A stretch of 64,000 nucleotides of DNA from the NCBI GenBank assembly GCA_027484825.1, contig JAIXSE010000021.1, forward strand, positions 186,001-250,000, given 5' to 3'. The notes under the pieces were generated by a model. It saw nothing but the letters and a program-made list of their open reading frames with translations, was not told the origin of the DNA and made no database searches. Of this stretch, positions 39,724-48,950 are shown piece by piece. Origin of the DNA: Rubrivivax sp. Its GTDB lineage: Bacteria; Pseudomonadota; Gammaproteobacteria; Burkholderiales; Burkholderiaceae_C. The stretch's first letter is position 1. Every line of letters begins with the position of its first letter. A program made the position numbers and the translations under genes.

Positions 39724-40032
39724 CTCGTTCTCGCTTGAACAGCGCGAAACGAAATCAGAAACAACTGATTGACCGGCTAGTTAAGTTGCTTGCCAGTTAC
39801 TCGCTGAGGCCCTTAAAACCTCGCTGATGTGACCGCCCAGTAACCCAACGCCACCGGGTCGTGAGCCGCTAGAGAGTTAGATTCAAAACTGGATGCAAAT
39901 TTAGTTATAGAATCTGATTCTTAGCAAACTCCCGGCGAACGTCATACGGACGCTCAGTTTGTTGTAGAAGATGGCGTTGCCCGAATTGAGAAGTTTGATG
40001 CAGCAGAGCGCTGGTGCATCAGGTTTCAAAAA
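39709..40032. other. Leader region between gltX and the first tRNA
   Basis: About 324 bases with no supported gene, locally lower in GC than the genes on either side. It probably contains the promoter and precursor leader of the tRNA transcript. A second possible -10 (TATAGA near 39905-39915) is visible but its -35 is weak. Confidence 0.45.
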
Positions 40033-40108
<76 letters not shown>

Positions 40109-40146
40109 TATTCAAGGTGGCGCGCAGTTCAAGAGAAGAAGGTTTA

Positions 40147-40222
40147 GTCCCCTTCGTCTAGAGGCCTAGGACACGACCCTTTCACGGTTGTAACAGGGGT
40201 TCGAATCCCCTAGGGGACGCCA
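40147..40222 (+). tRNA. tRNA-Glu (TTC), copy 1
   Basis: 76 bases with encoded CCA. Acceptor GTCCCCT pairs with AGGGGAC, the anticodon loop CCTTTCACG has TTC, and the T-arm is CAGGGGTTCGAATCCCCTA. Identical to the copy at 40696. Confidence 0.97.
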
Positions 40223-40421
40223 AGTTGATGTACTTGGTTATTGACCAGAAAATTGAATGATTAGTTCGTTAATTCGAAAGAATCATCAAAAAATCTGGTA
40301 CAGTAACGAAAACGTCGCAAGACATTGCAAATGTCGTCAAGCAGAGCAAAAGTTCTGCAAGCTGACAAACTGCAATCGACGATGCAACGGCAGTGAGCTC
40401 ATGCACATTGCCAGCGTATCT

Positions 40422-40498
40422 GGAGTGGTAGTTCAGTTGGTTAGAATACCGGCCTGTCACGCCGGGGGTCGCGGGTTCGAGTCCCGTCCACTCCGCCA
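40422..40498 (+). tRNA. tRNA-Asp (GTC), copy 1
   Basis: 77 bases with encoded CCA. Acceptor GGAGTGG pairs with CCACTCC, the anticodon arm CGGCCTGTCACGCCG has GTC, and the T-loop is TTCGAGT. It differs from the second copy at one base (T at 40482). A 199-base spacer separates it from the preceding tRNA-Glu. Confidence 0.97.
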
Positions 40499-40573
40499 AC
40501 AATTGATCTTTGCTGCCGGACTCGGGTTAGTCCACGATGCAAAGCAGGGCGCAAGCGCTGCAGTCAAGCATTC

Positions 40574-40649
<76 letters not shown>

Positions 40650-40695
40650 AGTTTTCTTGGTGGCTGACGCGAGAGCGGTAGCACTGAAAGAGTAA

Positions 40696-40771
40696 GTCCC
40701 CTTCGTCTAGAGGCCTAGGACACGACCCTTTCACGGTTGTAACAGGGGTTCGAATCCCCTAGGGGACGCCA
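40696..40771 (+). tRNA. tRNA-Glu (TTC), copy 2
   Basis: 76 bases, identical to the first tRNA-Glu, CCA encoded. The spacer to the preceding tRNA-Ala is 46 bases, against 38 in the first cassette, and differs in sequence. Confidence 0.97.
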
Positions 40772-40883
40772 AGTTTGACAAGGCTTGGCTCGCAGGAAGA
40801 AAGCGTTTCACGCTTTGTTGAGTGCGGCACAACTTGTCCGAAGGATTGAGGCAACAGAACAGTTCATAACTGGCCTTGAATCT

Positions 40884-40960
40884 GGAGTGGTAGTTCAGTT
40901 GGTTAGAATACCGGCCTGTCACGCCGGGGGTCGCGGGTTCGAGCCCCGTCCACTCCGCCA
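40884..40960 (+). tRNA. tRNA-Asp (GTC), copy 2
   Basis: 77 bases, identical to the first tRNA-Asp except for C instead of T at 40944, the last base of the 7-base T-loop. CCA encoded. It is followed 6 bases later by a strong terminator. Confidence 0.97.
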
Positions 40961-40966
40961 ATCTTC

Positions 40967-41004
40967 AAACCCCGCTAGCGAAAGCTGGCGGGGTTTTTGT
41001 TTTT
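40967..41004 (+). terminator. Intrinsic terminator of the tRNA operon
   Basis: AAACCCCGCTAGC, GAAA loop, GCTGGCGGGGTTT with one G-T pair, running into TTGTTTTT. It is directly after the last tRNA-Asp. Confidence 0.92.
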
Positions 41005-41684
41005 GAGGCGCTGAAGATTGATTCCAATTCGTGGATGAATGGATGATGGCAGTGCATCTGGATCAAGGTTCGCCGAGTATCGGCCGCCCGCGATAAGCTG
41101 CACTGAATCTGCAGAATCCTCGATATGTCGATGCGGTTGAAGGCATGAGGGTTTGGGATCATCTATTCAACGCTGAGCAGCGCTTCGAGATATCCGCTTA
41201 ACCATGCCATAGATTCGTGGAACCAGTGGCGCCATTGCTCGGCCGCTCGTTTGAGCAGGCCTCCGTGACACTGCATTTCAAAGTCGCCCGCATGCTTTCA
41301 CATACTCCCGTGGTCGTCATTCGGGTCTGAGGGAAGCCTCCGGATAATGGAGGTAGGTGGGAAGCGCCGCATGTGGCCTGGTCATGTCTGGCAAAGGAAT
41401 GTGGGGCAAGCCGCATACTTTCACGTATCGCACATGACGGGTTCCAGCCTTCATGCGCCAGCGAATCAAGAACTGCGCTTTGCGCTAAATCGACATTAAA
41501 AAAGGCAGCTACGAATGTCGTCGTAGCTGCCTTTTTTGTGGGCCGTGTGGCCGGTTTTAGCCAGCCATCGAGCCCGTTCAATCGTGAATGTGCGATTCGT
41601 GAAGCGATCGATCAACCCACTTCGAGCCGGCTGGGGGGAAGGAGTGGAAGGGAGGATGGGCCACCCTTCCGGCGTCGCCCAAGC
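41005..41684. other. Gene-free stretch between the tRNA operon and lexA
   Basis: About 680 bases of lower GC content. Open frames on both strands (for example 41198-41581 minus) are not protein-like. The only strong structure is the 17-bp inverted repeat at 41498-41537. It may hold a small RNA gene or be the lexA 3' region. Confidence 0.4.
41498..41537. terminator. Perfect 17-bp inverted repeat with A and T tails (bidirectional terminator)
   Basis: AAAAAAGGCAGCTACGA (41498-41514) and TCGTAGCTGCCTTTTTT (41521-41537) are exact reverse complements around a 6-base loop. This gives a classic hairpin with U-tract in both directions. On the minus strand it lies about 147 bases beyond the lexA stop; on the plus strand no protein gene precedes it. 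Confidence 0.8.
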
Positions 41685-42362
41685 TCAGTTGAACTGAGCC
41701 CGGATCAAGCCCACCGCCAGACCTTCGAGCGCGAAGGACTCATCGCCCGTCGCCACCTCGATCGGCTCGAAATCGGTGTTCTCCGGCAGCAGCCGCACGC
41801 CCCCCGCATGGCGCTGGAAACGCTTGACGGTGACTTCATCCCCCAGTCGCGCCACGACGATCTGGCCGTTGCGCGCCTCGCTGGCTTTCTGTACGGCGAG
41901 CAGGTCGCCGTCCATGATGCCGATGTCCTTCATGCTCATGCCGCGCACCCGCAGCAGGTAGTCCGGGACGCGGGAGAAGGTGGAGGGATCAACGCTATAG
42001 TGCTGCTCCACATGTTCCTCCGCCAGGATGGGAGCGCCTGCCGCCACCCGGCCGACGAGGGGCAGCGTGAGCTGCGCCAGACTTGCCAGGGGCAGCGCGA
42101 ATTGACTGTGTTCACGCGCCTGGTTCACCTGCTTGAGGGCGGGCGAGGGGAGGCGAATGCCGCGGGCAGTGCCGCCGACCAGTTCAATCACGCCCTTGCG
42201 TGCCAAAGCCTGCAGATGTTCTTCCGCCGCATTGGCCGAGCGAAAGCCCAGTTGCTGAGCGATTTCCGCGCGGGTGGGGGGCGAGCCGGTGCGCTCGATG
42301 CTGCGCCGGACCAGGTCAAAGATCTGTTGTTGGCGGGCGGTGAGTTTTGGTGGTGTGTTCAC
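41685..42362 (-). CDS. lexA: LexA repressor
   Basis: 225 residues from a GTG at 42362. An N-terminal winged helix ([55 protein letters not shown]) binds SOS boxes. The self-cleavage Ala-Gly is in GRVAAGAPI, the catalytic Ser in [14 protein letters not shown], and the catalytic Lys in EVTVKRF. It represses DNA-damage genes until RecA stimulates its cleavage. Two SOS boxes lie directly upstream, indicating autoregulation. The frame stays open upstream of the GTG, but that sequence is the asparaginase gene on the other strand. The GTG start gives the standard N-terminus ([12 protein letters not shown]). Confidence 0.96.
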   Translation of the reverse strand: MNTPPKLTARQQQIFDLVRRSIERTGSPPTRAEIAQQLGFRSANAAEEHLQALARKGVIELVGGTARGIRLPSPALKQVNQAREHSQFALPLASLAQLTLPLVGRVAAGAPILAEEHVEQHYSVDPSTFSRVPDYLLRVRGMSMKDIGIMDGDLLAVQKASEARNGQIVVARLGDEVTVKRFQRHAGGVRLLPENTDFEPIEVATGDESFALEGLAVGLIRAQFN

Positions 42363-42369
42363 GGTTGAC

Positions 42370-42385
42370 CTGAGTATCCATCCAG
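42370..42385. promoter_or_regulatory. SOS (LexA) box, lexA-proximal
   Basis: CTGAGTATCCATCCAG: CTG-N10-CAG, a degenerate match to CTGTATATATATACAG. It lies 8 bases upstream of the lexA start codon. Confidence 0.65.
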
Positions 42386-42389
42386 TGTT

Positions 42390-42405
42390 CTGTATTTTTA
42401 TCCAG
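42390..42405. promoter_or_regulatory. SOS (LexA) box, asparaginase-proximal
   Basis: CTGTATTTTTATCCAG: a good match to the CTGT-N8-ACAG consensus, with AT-rich core. The centre is 20 bases (two helical turns) from the other box. Its last bases overlap the AGGAG ribosome binding site of the divergent asparaginase gene. Confidence 0.8.
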
Positions 42406-42416
42406 GAGAGCCCAAA

Positions 42417-43352
42417 TTGCAAAGCGCCCAGCAGCAAATAGTCATCATCGGGACCGGCGGGACCATTGCCGGCGCAGCGGGCTCGGCCACGGACAACGTC
42501 GGCTACAAGGCCGGACAGCTGTCGGTGGCGACGCTGGTTGGTGCGGTGCCGGCGCTTCAGTCCGAAGCGCTTGAGGCTGAGCAACTGGCGCAGCTCGACA
42601 GCAAGGACATGGATGAAGTGACCTGGGCGCGCCTTGCCCGCCGGGTGCAGCAGCATCTGGACCGGGAGGAGGTCCGCGGCATCGTCATCACCCATGGCAC
42701 CGACACGCTGGAGGAAACCGCCTACTTGCTGCAACGGGTGCTTGCGCCTCGCAAGCCGGTGGTGCTGACCGCCGCCATGCGGCCCGCGACCGCTCTTCAG
42801 GCCGACGGCCCGCAGAATCTGCTGGATGCCGTGGCGGTGGCGAAGACCCCGGGCGCCCGCGGTGTGGTGGCGGTGATGGCGGGGCAGGTGCTGCACGGCC
42901 TGGAGATCCGCAAGACCCACACCTACCGCCTGGACGCCTTTGAGCCGGGGCCGGACACCGGCCTGCTGGGTGTGGTGGAAGAGGGCGTTGTGCGAGCCTT
43001 CCGCGATTGGCCGACCGGTGAGGCGCTGGGCGCCGCCGTGTTGCCGGAGGACGCGGCCCGGTGGCCCTGGGTCGAAGTGCTCGCCAGCCACGGCGGGGCG
43101 CGCGGTCAGGCCCTGGAGGCATGGCGCCAGGCGGGTCTGCAAGGCTTGGTGCTGGCCTGCACCGGCAATGGCACGGTGCATCAGGCGCTGGGGGCTGCGG
43201 TCGAAGCGCTGCGTCAGTCGGGCGTCCCGGTGTGGCGCACCACGCGCTGCGCCCAAGGCCGGATCGTCGGCGCTGCCGATGAGAAGGCCGCGCAGCTGAC
43301 GCCTTGGGCGGCCCGCATCGAACTCAGCTTGCAGCTGCTGCAGCAGCACTGA
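42417..43352 (+). CDS. L-asparaginase (AnsA/B family)
   Basis: 311 residues, hydrolysing asparagine to aspartate and ammonia. Both catalytic threonine motifs are present: [12 protein letters not shown] (Thr16) and [12 protein letters not shown]. There is no signal peptide, so it is cytosolic. The start is TTG at 42417, chosen because CCAGGAG lies 8 bases upstream and the protein then begins right before the first motif. It is divergent from lexA with only 54 bases between start codons, all occupied by two SOS boxes, so its promoter must overlap LexA binding sites. Confidence 0.9.
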   Translation: MQSAQQQIVIIGTGGTIAGAAGSATDNVGYKAGQLSVATLVGAVPALQSEALEAEQLAQLDSKDMDEVTWARLARRVQQHLDREEVRGIVITHGTDTLEETAYLLQRVLAPRKPVVLTAAMRPATALQADGPQNLLDAVAVAKTPGARGVVAVMAGQVLHGLEIRKTHTYRLDAFEPGPDTGLLGVVEEGVVRAFRDWPTGEALGAAVLPEDAARWPWVEVLASHGGARGQALEAWRQAGLQGLVLACTGNGTVHQALGAAVEALRQSGVPVWRTTRCAQGRIVGAADEKAAQLTPWAARIELSLQLLQQH

Positions 43353-43511
43353 TCCGTCCAGGAGACGGCGCGGCCCGCCCAACGCAACAAGGCGCGCCGC
43401 GCACCTCACCGCTCGACGAGCAGATCCAGTCCGCAGGCGCGCCTTGCGCCGGCAGGGCCCGGACTCGAGCGCCTTTCAGCGCCGAGCCGTCAGTCCCCAG
43501 CCGTCAGTCGC

Positions 43512-43946
43512 TCAAGCAATCGTCAGCGTGACGTCGACGTTGCCACGCGTGGCGTTCGAATACGGGCAGACTTCGTGCGCTTCGGCGACCAGCTTTTCCA
43601 GCGCGGCGCGCTCCATGCCCGGCACCGAGATCTTCATGGCCACAGCAATGCCAAAAGCACCCGGCTTGTTGGCGTGCGGGCCGATGGACACGTCGCTGGT
43701 GATCGACACTTCCGCCGGCAGGGCCACCTTGTTGCGGGCCGACACGGCCTTCATGGCGCCGATGAAGCAAGCCGAGTAGCCAGCCGCGAACAGCTGTTCC
43801 GGGTTGGTGCCGTTGCCGCCCGCGCCGCCCAGTTCCTTGGGGGTGGACAGGTCCAGCTTCAGCGCGCCGTCGGACGACTGGGCGGTGCCGGCGCGGCCTC
43901 CGGTGGCGGTGGCGGTGGCGGTGTAGAGGGCTTTCTCGATGGCCAT
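43512..43946 (-). CDS. ohr: Organic hydroperoxide resistance protein
   Basis: 144 residues, OsmC/Ohr family thiol peroxidase reducing organic hydroperoxides. The two redox cysteines are Cys60 ([11 protein letters not shown]) and Cys127 ([13 protein letters not shown]), in the Ohr-type context rather than OsmC. The start is at 43946 with AAGGAG upstream; an open frame extends further upstream but is not part of the family. It lies 46 bases downstream of the ohrR stop, so both are probably one transcript. Confidence 0.95.
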   Translation of the reverse strand: MAIEKALYTATATATGGRAGTAQSSDGALKLDLSTPKELGGAGGNGTNPEQLFAAGYSACFIGAMKAVSARNKVALPAEVSITSDVSIGPHANKPGAFGIAVAMKISVPGMERAALEKLVAEAHEVCPYSNATRGNVDVTLTIA

Positions 43947-43992
43947 GTGGCGCTCCTTGTGTGGCAGGTGTCGTTGTGAAAGAGACCCGGGG

Positions 43993-44511
43993 TCAGCCCG
44001 GGGGAAGGGTGCTGTCCATGTGCTCCAGATGGTGGAGCACACTGGACCGCAGATCTTGCAATTGCCGCGTCAGCGTCTGTAGCTCATCCAGGCTGCAGGC
44101 ACTGGCACAGGCCAGTTGTTCAGGGATGCGGACGGCCTGCTCGCGCAGGGTGCGACCGGCATCGGTCAGATGGATGTCGACCCGCCGCTCATCCTGCGCG
44201 CTGCGGCGCCGCTGGACCAGGCCCTGGGTTTCCAGCCGCTTGAGCAGCGGGGTCAAGGTGCCGGAGTCCAGGCCCAGGCGTTGCCCCAGTGCGGAGACCG
44301 CCAGCCCGTCCGACTCCCACAGCACCAGCATCACCAGGTATTGCGGATAGGTCAGGCCCAGCGGCGACAGCAGCGGCTTGTACAGCTTGGTCATCGCCAG
44401 GGAGCTTGAATACAGCGCGAAGCACAGCTGCTGGTCCAGACTCAGCCAGTCCACGGCCGCCGCTGCGGGAGCGGCGGGGGCCGGGGTGGAGGAGGGGGCT
44501 GCGTTCGACAT
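43993..44511 (-). CDS. ohrR: MarR-family organic-peroxide sensor repressor OhrR
   Basis: 172 residues. Winged-helix MarR fold with the reactive cysteine Cys30 in [13 protein letters not shown], the segment characteristic of peroxide-sensing OhrR proteins, and [15 protein letters not shown] followed by the DNA-binding wing ([16 protein letters not shown]). Oxidation of the cysteine releases DNA and induces ohr. The N-terminal 20 residues are Ala/Pro-rich. Start ATG 44511; a TTG seven codons upstream overlaps the operator and is less likely. Confidence 0.92.
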   Translation of the reverse strand: MSNAAPSSTPAPAAPAAAAVDWLSLDQQLCFALYSSSLAMTKLYKPLLSPLGLTYPQYLVMLVLWESDGLAVSALGQRLGLDSGTLTPLLKRLETQGLVQRRRSAQDERRVDIHLTDAGRTLREQAVRIPEQLACASACSLDELQTLTRQLQDLRSSVLHHLEHMDSTLPPG

Positions 44512-44528
44512 GGGCTCTACTGTAGCGA

Positions 44529-44541
44529 GCAATTAAATTGC
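44529..44541. promoter_or_regulatory. OhrR operator
   Basis: GCAATTAAATTGC, a palindrome with a single central base, 18 bases upstream of the ohrR start. It matches the core of the known OhrR box (TACAATT-N-AATTGTA). It predicts autorepression of ohrR-ohr. Confidence 0.7.
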
Positions 44542-44564
44542 ACACAATCAAAGTGGTCTTTAAG

Positions 44565-44594
44565 AGGCGGCTGCCCGGATTGGGGAGCCGCCTT
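44565..44594 (-). terminator. Probable terminator downstream of the ABC-F gene
   Basis: Read on the minus strand, AAGGCGGCT, a 13-base loop and AGCCGCCT form an 8-bp stem 31 bases after the ABC-F stop, followed by CTTAAAGA. The U-tract is poor. It may also separate this gene from the ohrR promoter. Confidence 0.5.
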
Positions 44595-44624
44595 GGAAGA
44601 GACCACTCGCTCAGCGCTTGTCGA

Positions 44625-46739
44625 TCAACTCGTCGCCTGCAGGGCGTCGACCTGCTCGCTCAGCTCCAGCCAGCGCAGCTCCTTCTCCTCGACCTCGTCG
44701 CCGATGGCCTTGAGCCGCTTGCCGGCATCGGCAATCTGGGCTGGCGTCATCGCGCCGCCGGAGAGCTGCGCCTCCAGCGCTTCGCGCTCCGCATGCAGCG
44801 CCTTGAGACGGGCGTCGATCTGCTCCATCTCCTTGCGCAGCGGACGGGTCTGCTCGGCCACGCGCTGCCGGGCCTGGCCGGCGGCCTTGCGGTCGTCCCG
44901 GGACGCGATGGGCGCTGGCGCTGCGGCAGGAGGCTTGGCCACGGGGGCCGCTGCTGCGCTGCCATTCACGCCGCCGCCCGCACCCGCACCCGAGAGCCCG
45001 TCAGTCGATCCAGCCGCAGCGCTCGTCGCCCCGGCTCCGGATGCTCCGCCAGCAGCCGTTGCCGCCGCGCCTGCCGCCGCAGCCCCGGCCTTGCCCCGCT
45101 TGGCCAGTTCCTTCGCCTGCTTCGCCGCCTCCTTGGATTGCTCCAGCAGCCAGCGCTGATAGTCATCCAGGTCGCCGTCAAACGGCGCGACCTTGCCCTC
45201 GGCCACCAGCCAGAACTCGTCGCACACCTCACGCAGCAGGGCGCGGTCATGGCTGACCAGCATCACCGTGCCTTCAAACTCGTTCAGCGCCATGGACAGC
45301 GCCTCCCGCGTCTGCAGGTCCAAGTGGTTGGTCGGCTCGTCCAGCAGCAGCAGGTTGGGGCGTTGCCAGACCAGCATGGCCAGCACCAGGCGGGCTTTCT
45401 CACCGCCGGAGAGGCTGCCCACCGCCTGATTCACCATGTCGCCGACAAACCGGAACTGTCCGAGGAAGTCCCGCAGTTCCTGCTCGCGCGCGGACGGGCT
45501 GACCTCCTTGGCCAGCCGCACCATGTGTTGCAGCGGACCTTCGTCCGGCCGCAGCACATCCATTTCCTGCTGGGCGAAGTAGCCGATGGACAGGCCCTTG
45601 CCCTCGGTGATGGTGCCGCCCAGCGACGGCTGCATGCGGGCAATCGTCTTGACCAGGGTCGACTTGCCCTGGCCATTGGCGCCCAGGATGCCGAAGCGCT
45701 GGCCCGCCAGCACCGAGCGGTCCACCCCGCGCACGATCACCTTCTCATCGCCCTCAGGCGCGCCCGGCGTCAAATACCCGACCGACACCTGATCGAACAT
45801 CAGCATCGGATTGGGCAGGCTCAGCGGCTCCCGGAAGGAGAAGCTGAAATCCGCCGACGTCAGCACCGGCGCCAGACGCTCCATCCGCTCCAGCGCCTTC
45901 ACCCGGCTCTGGGCCTGCTTGGCCTTGCTGGCCTTGGCCTTGAAGCGGTCGATGAACTTCTGCAGATGGGCCACCCGGTCCTGCTGCTTCTCGAACGCGG
46001 CCTGCTGCAGCACCATCCGCTCGGCCCGCATGGCTTCGAAGGCGGTGTAGTTGCCGCCGTAGCGGTGCAGCTTGGCTTCGTCCAGATGCAGCGTGACCTT
46101 GGTGATCGCGTCCAGGAATTCTCGGTCGTGGCTGATGACGATCAGCGTGCCTTCATACCGCTGCAGCCAGGCCTCCAGCCAGACCAGGGCATCCAGGTCC
46201 AAGTGGTTGGTCGGCTCGTCCAGCAGCATCAGGTCGGCGGGACACATCAGCGCACGGGCCAGTTGCAGGCGCATGCGCCAGCCGCCGGAGAAGCTGTTGA
46301 CCGGCGCATCCACCTGCGCGCCCTTGAACCCCAGGCCCATCAGCAAGGCCTGGGCGCGGGCCGGCGCATCAAAGGCACCGGCGTCCATCAGCAGTCCGTG
46401 GGCCTCGGCGATGGCATGGCCGTCGTCCGCGGCTTCGGCCTGCGCCAGCGCTTCGCGAGCGGCCATCAGGCGGGTGTCGCCTTCCAGCACGAAGTCGGTG
46501 GCCGGCATCTCCGTCTCGGGCATGTTCTGGGCGACTTCGCCCACTGCCCATTGACGCGGAATCTCCACGTCCCCCTTGTCGCTGTGCAGCCGGTCGGTCA
46601 ACAGGGCAAACAGGCTGGACTTGCCCGCGCCGTTGCGGCCCACCAGGCCGACTTTTTCGCCGGGTTGCAGGGTGACGCTGGCATCGTCCAGCACCACCTT
46701 CGTGCCACGCCGCAGCGTGATGTTGCGCAGTGTGATCAT
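44625..46739 (-). CDS. ABC-F family ATPase (YheS-like)
   Basis: 704 residues, with two ABC ATPase domains and no membrane part. Walker A motifs are GRNGAGKS (34-41) and GANGQGKS, signatures SFSGGWRMRLQLARAL and SLSGGEKARLVLAML, and Walker B LMLLDEPTNHLD and LLLLDEPTNHLD. The PtIM linker between the domains contains FEKQQDRVAHLQKFIDRFKAKASKAKQAQSR. ABC-F proteins bind the ribosomal E site and help stalled translation. The C-terminus carries an unusual roughly 80-residue Ala/Gly/Pro-rich stretch before a coiled coil (QTRPLRKEMEQIDARLKALHAE). The start overlaps the prmB stop by 4 bases. Confidence 0.93.
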   Translation of the reverse strand: MITLRNITLRRGTKVVLDDASVTLQPGEKVGLVGRNGAGKSSLFALLTDRLHSDKGDVEIPRQWAVGEVAQNMPETEMPATDFVLEGDTRLMAAREALAQAEAADDGHAIAEAHGLLMDAGAFDAPARAQALLMGLGFKGAQVDAPVNSFSGGWRMRLQLARALMCPADLMLLDEPTNHLDLDALVWLEAWLQRYEGTLIVISHDREFLDAITKVTLHLDEAKLHRYGGNYTAFEAMRAERMVLQQAAFEKQQDRVAHLQKFIDRFKAKASKAKQAQSRVKALERMERLAPVLTSADFSFSFREPLSLPNPMLMFDQVSVGYLTPGAPEGDEKVIVRGVDRSVLAGQRFGILGANGQGKSTLVKTIARMQPSLGGTITEGKGLSIGYFAQQEMDVLRPDEGPLQHMVRLAKEVSPSAREQELRDFLGQFRFVGDMVNQAVGSLSGGEKARLVLAMLVWQRPNLLLLDEPTNHLDLQTREALSMALNEFEGTVMLVSHDRALLREVCDEFWLVAEGKVAPFDGDLDDYQRWLLEQSKEAAKQAKELAKRGKAGAAAAGAAATAAGGASGAGATSAAAGSTDGLSGAGAGGGVNGSAAAAPVAKPPAAAPAPIASRDDRKAAGQARQRVAEQTRPLRKEMEQIDARLKALHAEREALEAQLSGGAMTPAQIADAGKRLKAIGDEVEEKELRWLELSEQVDALQATS

Positions 46740-47605
46740 GGGGCAGTCACCAGTGCGTCGCGGGTGATCAGCAGCACCTGGTCCTCGCCGGCGGAGGTGT
46801 CCAGCCAGGCGACTTCCAGTTGCGGGAAGGCGGCTTCAAAATACTCGCGCTCATTGCCGATTTCCAGCACCAGCACGCCGTGTTCACTCAGATGATCGGG
46901 CGCCTTGGCCAGCATCTGGCGGATGAAGTCCATGCCGTCGGTGCCGCCGGCCAGGGCCAGCGCGGGTTCCGCCTGGTATTCCATCGGCAGCGATTGCATC
47001 GACGCACTGTTCACATAGGGCGGGTTGCACAGGATGAGGTCGTATGCGTCTTGAGCGGGAGCCAGACCGTCGCCCTGCAGCAAGCGGATGCGATCGGCCA
47101 GGCCGTGCCGCTCCACATTGATGCGGGCCACCGCCAGGGCGTCTTCGCTCAGATCGATGGCGTCCACCGCCACCTCCGGCCAGGCCATGGCGGCCAGTAC
47201 CGCCAAACTGCCATTGCCGGTGCACAGGTCCAGCACCCGCACTGTCTGGTCGGACAACCAGGCATCGATGGTGGCGTCGGCCAGCAGCTCGGCGATGAAG
47301 CTGCGCGGCACGATGGCCCGTTCGTCCACATAGAAGGGCACGCCCTGCAGCCAGGCCTCACGGGTGAGATAGGCGGCCGGCTTGCGCGAGTCGATGCGTT
47401 CCTGCACCAGCGCCTGCACAGCGTCGGCTTGGTCGGCCGACACGGCATCCTGTGCATGCTCGTCCAGGGCGTCCAGCGGGACGCCCAGTTTCCACATCAC
47501 CAGCCAGGCGGCCTCGTCAAAGGCGTTGGTGGTGCCATGCCCAAATGAAACGCCCGCCTCGGAGAGGCGGGCGGCCTGGGCCTCAATCAGTTCCAGCAGC
47601 GTCAC
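46736..47605 (-). CDS. prmB: Ribosomal protein L3 glutamine methyltransferase
   Basis: 289 residues. Class I SAM-dependent methyltransferase with [16 protein letters not shown] for SAM binding and the NPPY motif ([13 protein letters not shown]) typical of glutamine N5-methyltransferases. PVPRSF-like [11 protein letters not shown] marks the PrmB/PrmC family, and the N-terminal helical domain fits PrmB. It overlaps dapE by 4 bases upstream and the ABC-F gene by 4 bases downstream; both neighbours in this direction are also translation-related or essential housekeeping genes. Confidence 0.92.
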   Translation of the reverse strand: MTLLELIEAQAARLSEAGVSFGHGTTNAFDEAAWLVMWKLGVPLDALDEHAQDAVSADQADAVQALVQERIDSRKPAAYLTREAWLQGVPFYVDERAIVPRSFIAELLADATIDAWLSDQTVRVLDLCTGNGSLAVLAAMAWPEVAVDAIDLSEDALAVARINVERHGLADRIRLLQGDGLAPAQDAYDLILCNPPYVNSASMQSLPMEYQAEPALALAGGTDGMDFIRQMLAKAPDHLSEHGVLVLEIGNEREYFEAAFPQLEVAWLDTSAGEDQVLLITRDALVTAP

Positions 47606-48900
47606 AGCAGCAAATGCTCCAGGGTGCGGCGGTAGATGCGCGTCAGCGGCGCAATCTGGTCCAGCGGCACATATTCGTTGATCTTGTGGATGCTCGCATT
47701 GAGCGGTCCGAATTCCACCACCTGCGGACAGATGCGCGCGATGAAGCGCCCATCCGACGTGCCGCCGGTGGTGGAGAGTTCCGTAGCCACGCCGGTTTCT
47801 TCGGCAATGGCGGCGCTGAGGGCGGCCGAGAGGCTACCCACCGGCGTGAGGAAGGGTTCACCGGACAGGGTCCAGTCCAGCTGGTACTCCAGGCCATGCT
47901 CGTCCAGCAGGGCGTGCACACGGTCGCGCAGGCCTTGCGGGGTGGATTCGGTGGAGAAGCGGAAATTGAAGTCCACCACCATCTCGCCGGGGATCACATT
48001 GCCGGCGCCGGTGCCAGCCTGGACGTTGGAGATCTGGAAGGTGGTGGGCGGGAAGTAGTCGTTGCCGGCGTCCCAGGTCATGGCGGCCAGTGCGGCCAGC
48101 GCCGGGGCGGCCTGGTGGACCGGATTGCGGGCCAGGTGCGGATAGGCCACATGGCCCTGGATGCCCATCACCCGCAGCTTGCCGGACAGCGAGCCGCGGC
48201 GGCCGTTCTTGACTGTGTCGCCGAGCTGCTCCACCGACGTGGGCTCACCGACGATGCAGAAATCCAGCCGCTCCCCGCGCTGCTTCAAGCGCTCCACGCA
48301 GATGACGGTGCCGTCTCGCGCAGGCCCTTCCTCGTCGCTGGTCAGCAGGAAGGCGATGCTGCCGGCATGGTGCGGATGGGCGTCGATGAAGTCCTCCACG
48401 GCCACGACCATGGCGGCCAGCGAAGTCTTCATGTCGGCCGCGCCGCGGCCATACAGACGGCCTTCGCGGACGGTGGGCACAAACGGGTCGCTGGTCCAGC
48501 GGGCCAGCTCGCCCGTGGGCACGACATCGGTGTGGCCGGCGAACACCAGGCGCGGGGCGGACGGCTGGCTGCCGTCCTTCACCGCCCAGAGGTTGTGCAC
48601 GCGGAAGTCGTCCGGGCCGCTGTCCATGCGTTCGAGCTGGAAGCCGCGCACGGCCAGCCGTTCCCCGATCAGGGTGAGGCAGCCGGCATCGTTCGGGGTG
48701 ACGGACGGCCGGGCGATCAGCTGTTCCAGCAGGGCCAGGGTGCGCGTTTGCACGTCGGCGGCATCGGCTTGGGCGGCGAAGGTGGGCGTCAGCGGCGAAT
48801 AGGGGCCGCGCCACTGCCCGCCGAGGTCGTCGGCAGACGAATCAGGACGCGGATCAGGATGCGGACCAGAATCTGAAGTGGGGGGCAGGGCGGAGCTCAC
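47602..48900 (-). CDS. dapE: Succinyl-diaminopimelate desuccinylase
   Basis: 432 residues, di-zinc M20 hydrolase of the succinylase lysine pathway. Metal-ligand segments are [31 protein letters not shown] and [11 protein letters not shown]. It releases LL-diaminopimelate. It is longer than the usual 375-380 residues because of a roughly 48-residue Pro/Asp/Ser-rich N-terminus before [12 protein letters not shown]. The GTG at 48900 is the only clear upstream start, but a GTG at 48753 would give the normal length. Neither has a good ribosome binding site. Confidence 0.93.
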   Translation of the reverse strand: MSSALPPTSDSGPHPDPRPDSSADDLGGQWRGPYSPLTPTFAAQADAADVQTRTLALLEQLIARPSVTPNDAGCLTLIGERLAVRGFQLERMDSGPDDFRVHNLWAVKDGSQPSAPRLVFAGHTDVVPTGELARWTSDPFVPTVREGRLYGRGAADMKTSLAAMVVAVEDFIDAHPHHAGSIAFLLTSDEEGPARDGTVICVERLKQRGERLDFCIVGEPTSVEQLGDTVKNGRRGSLSGKLRVMGIQGHVAYPHLARNPVHQAAPALAALAAMTWDAGNDYFPPTTFQISNVQAGTGAGNVIPGEMVVDFNFRFSTESTPQGLRDRVHALLDEHGLEYQLDWTLSGEPFLTPVGSLSAALSAAIAEETGVATELSTTGGTSDGRFIARICPQVVEFGPLNASIHKINEYVPLDQIAPLTRIYRRTLEHLLL

Positions 48901-48910
48901 CGCCCGATTG

Positions 48911-48950
48911 TCACCCAGGTTGCCTCACCCAGGTTGTGTCACCCAGGTTG
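48911..48950. repeat. Three direct 12-bp repeats at the end of pilU
   Basis: TCACCCAGGTTG occurs at 48911-48922, 48925-48936 and 48939-48950. The rightmost copy is the reverse complement of the last pilU codons including its TGA; the other two lie just beyond it. Confidence 0.8.

Noticed and set aside
40960-41684. Integrated element attached at the tRNA-Asp gene
   Set aside because: No integrase gene follows and no partial copy of the tRNA 3' end is seen other than the second full tRNA gene.
42363-43409. Extension of the lexA frame into a 574-residue protein
   Set aside because: The extra 349 residues are antisense to the asparaginase gene; the LexA family start coincides with the GTG at 42362 next to the SOS boxes.
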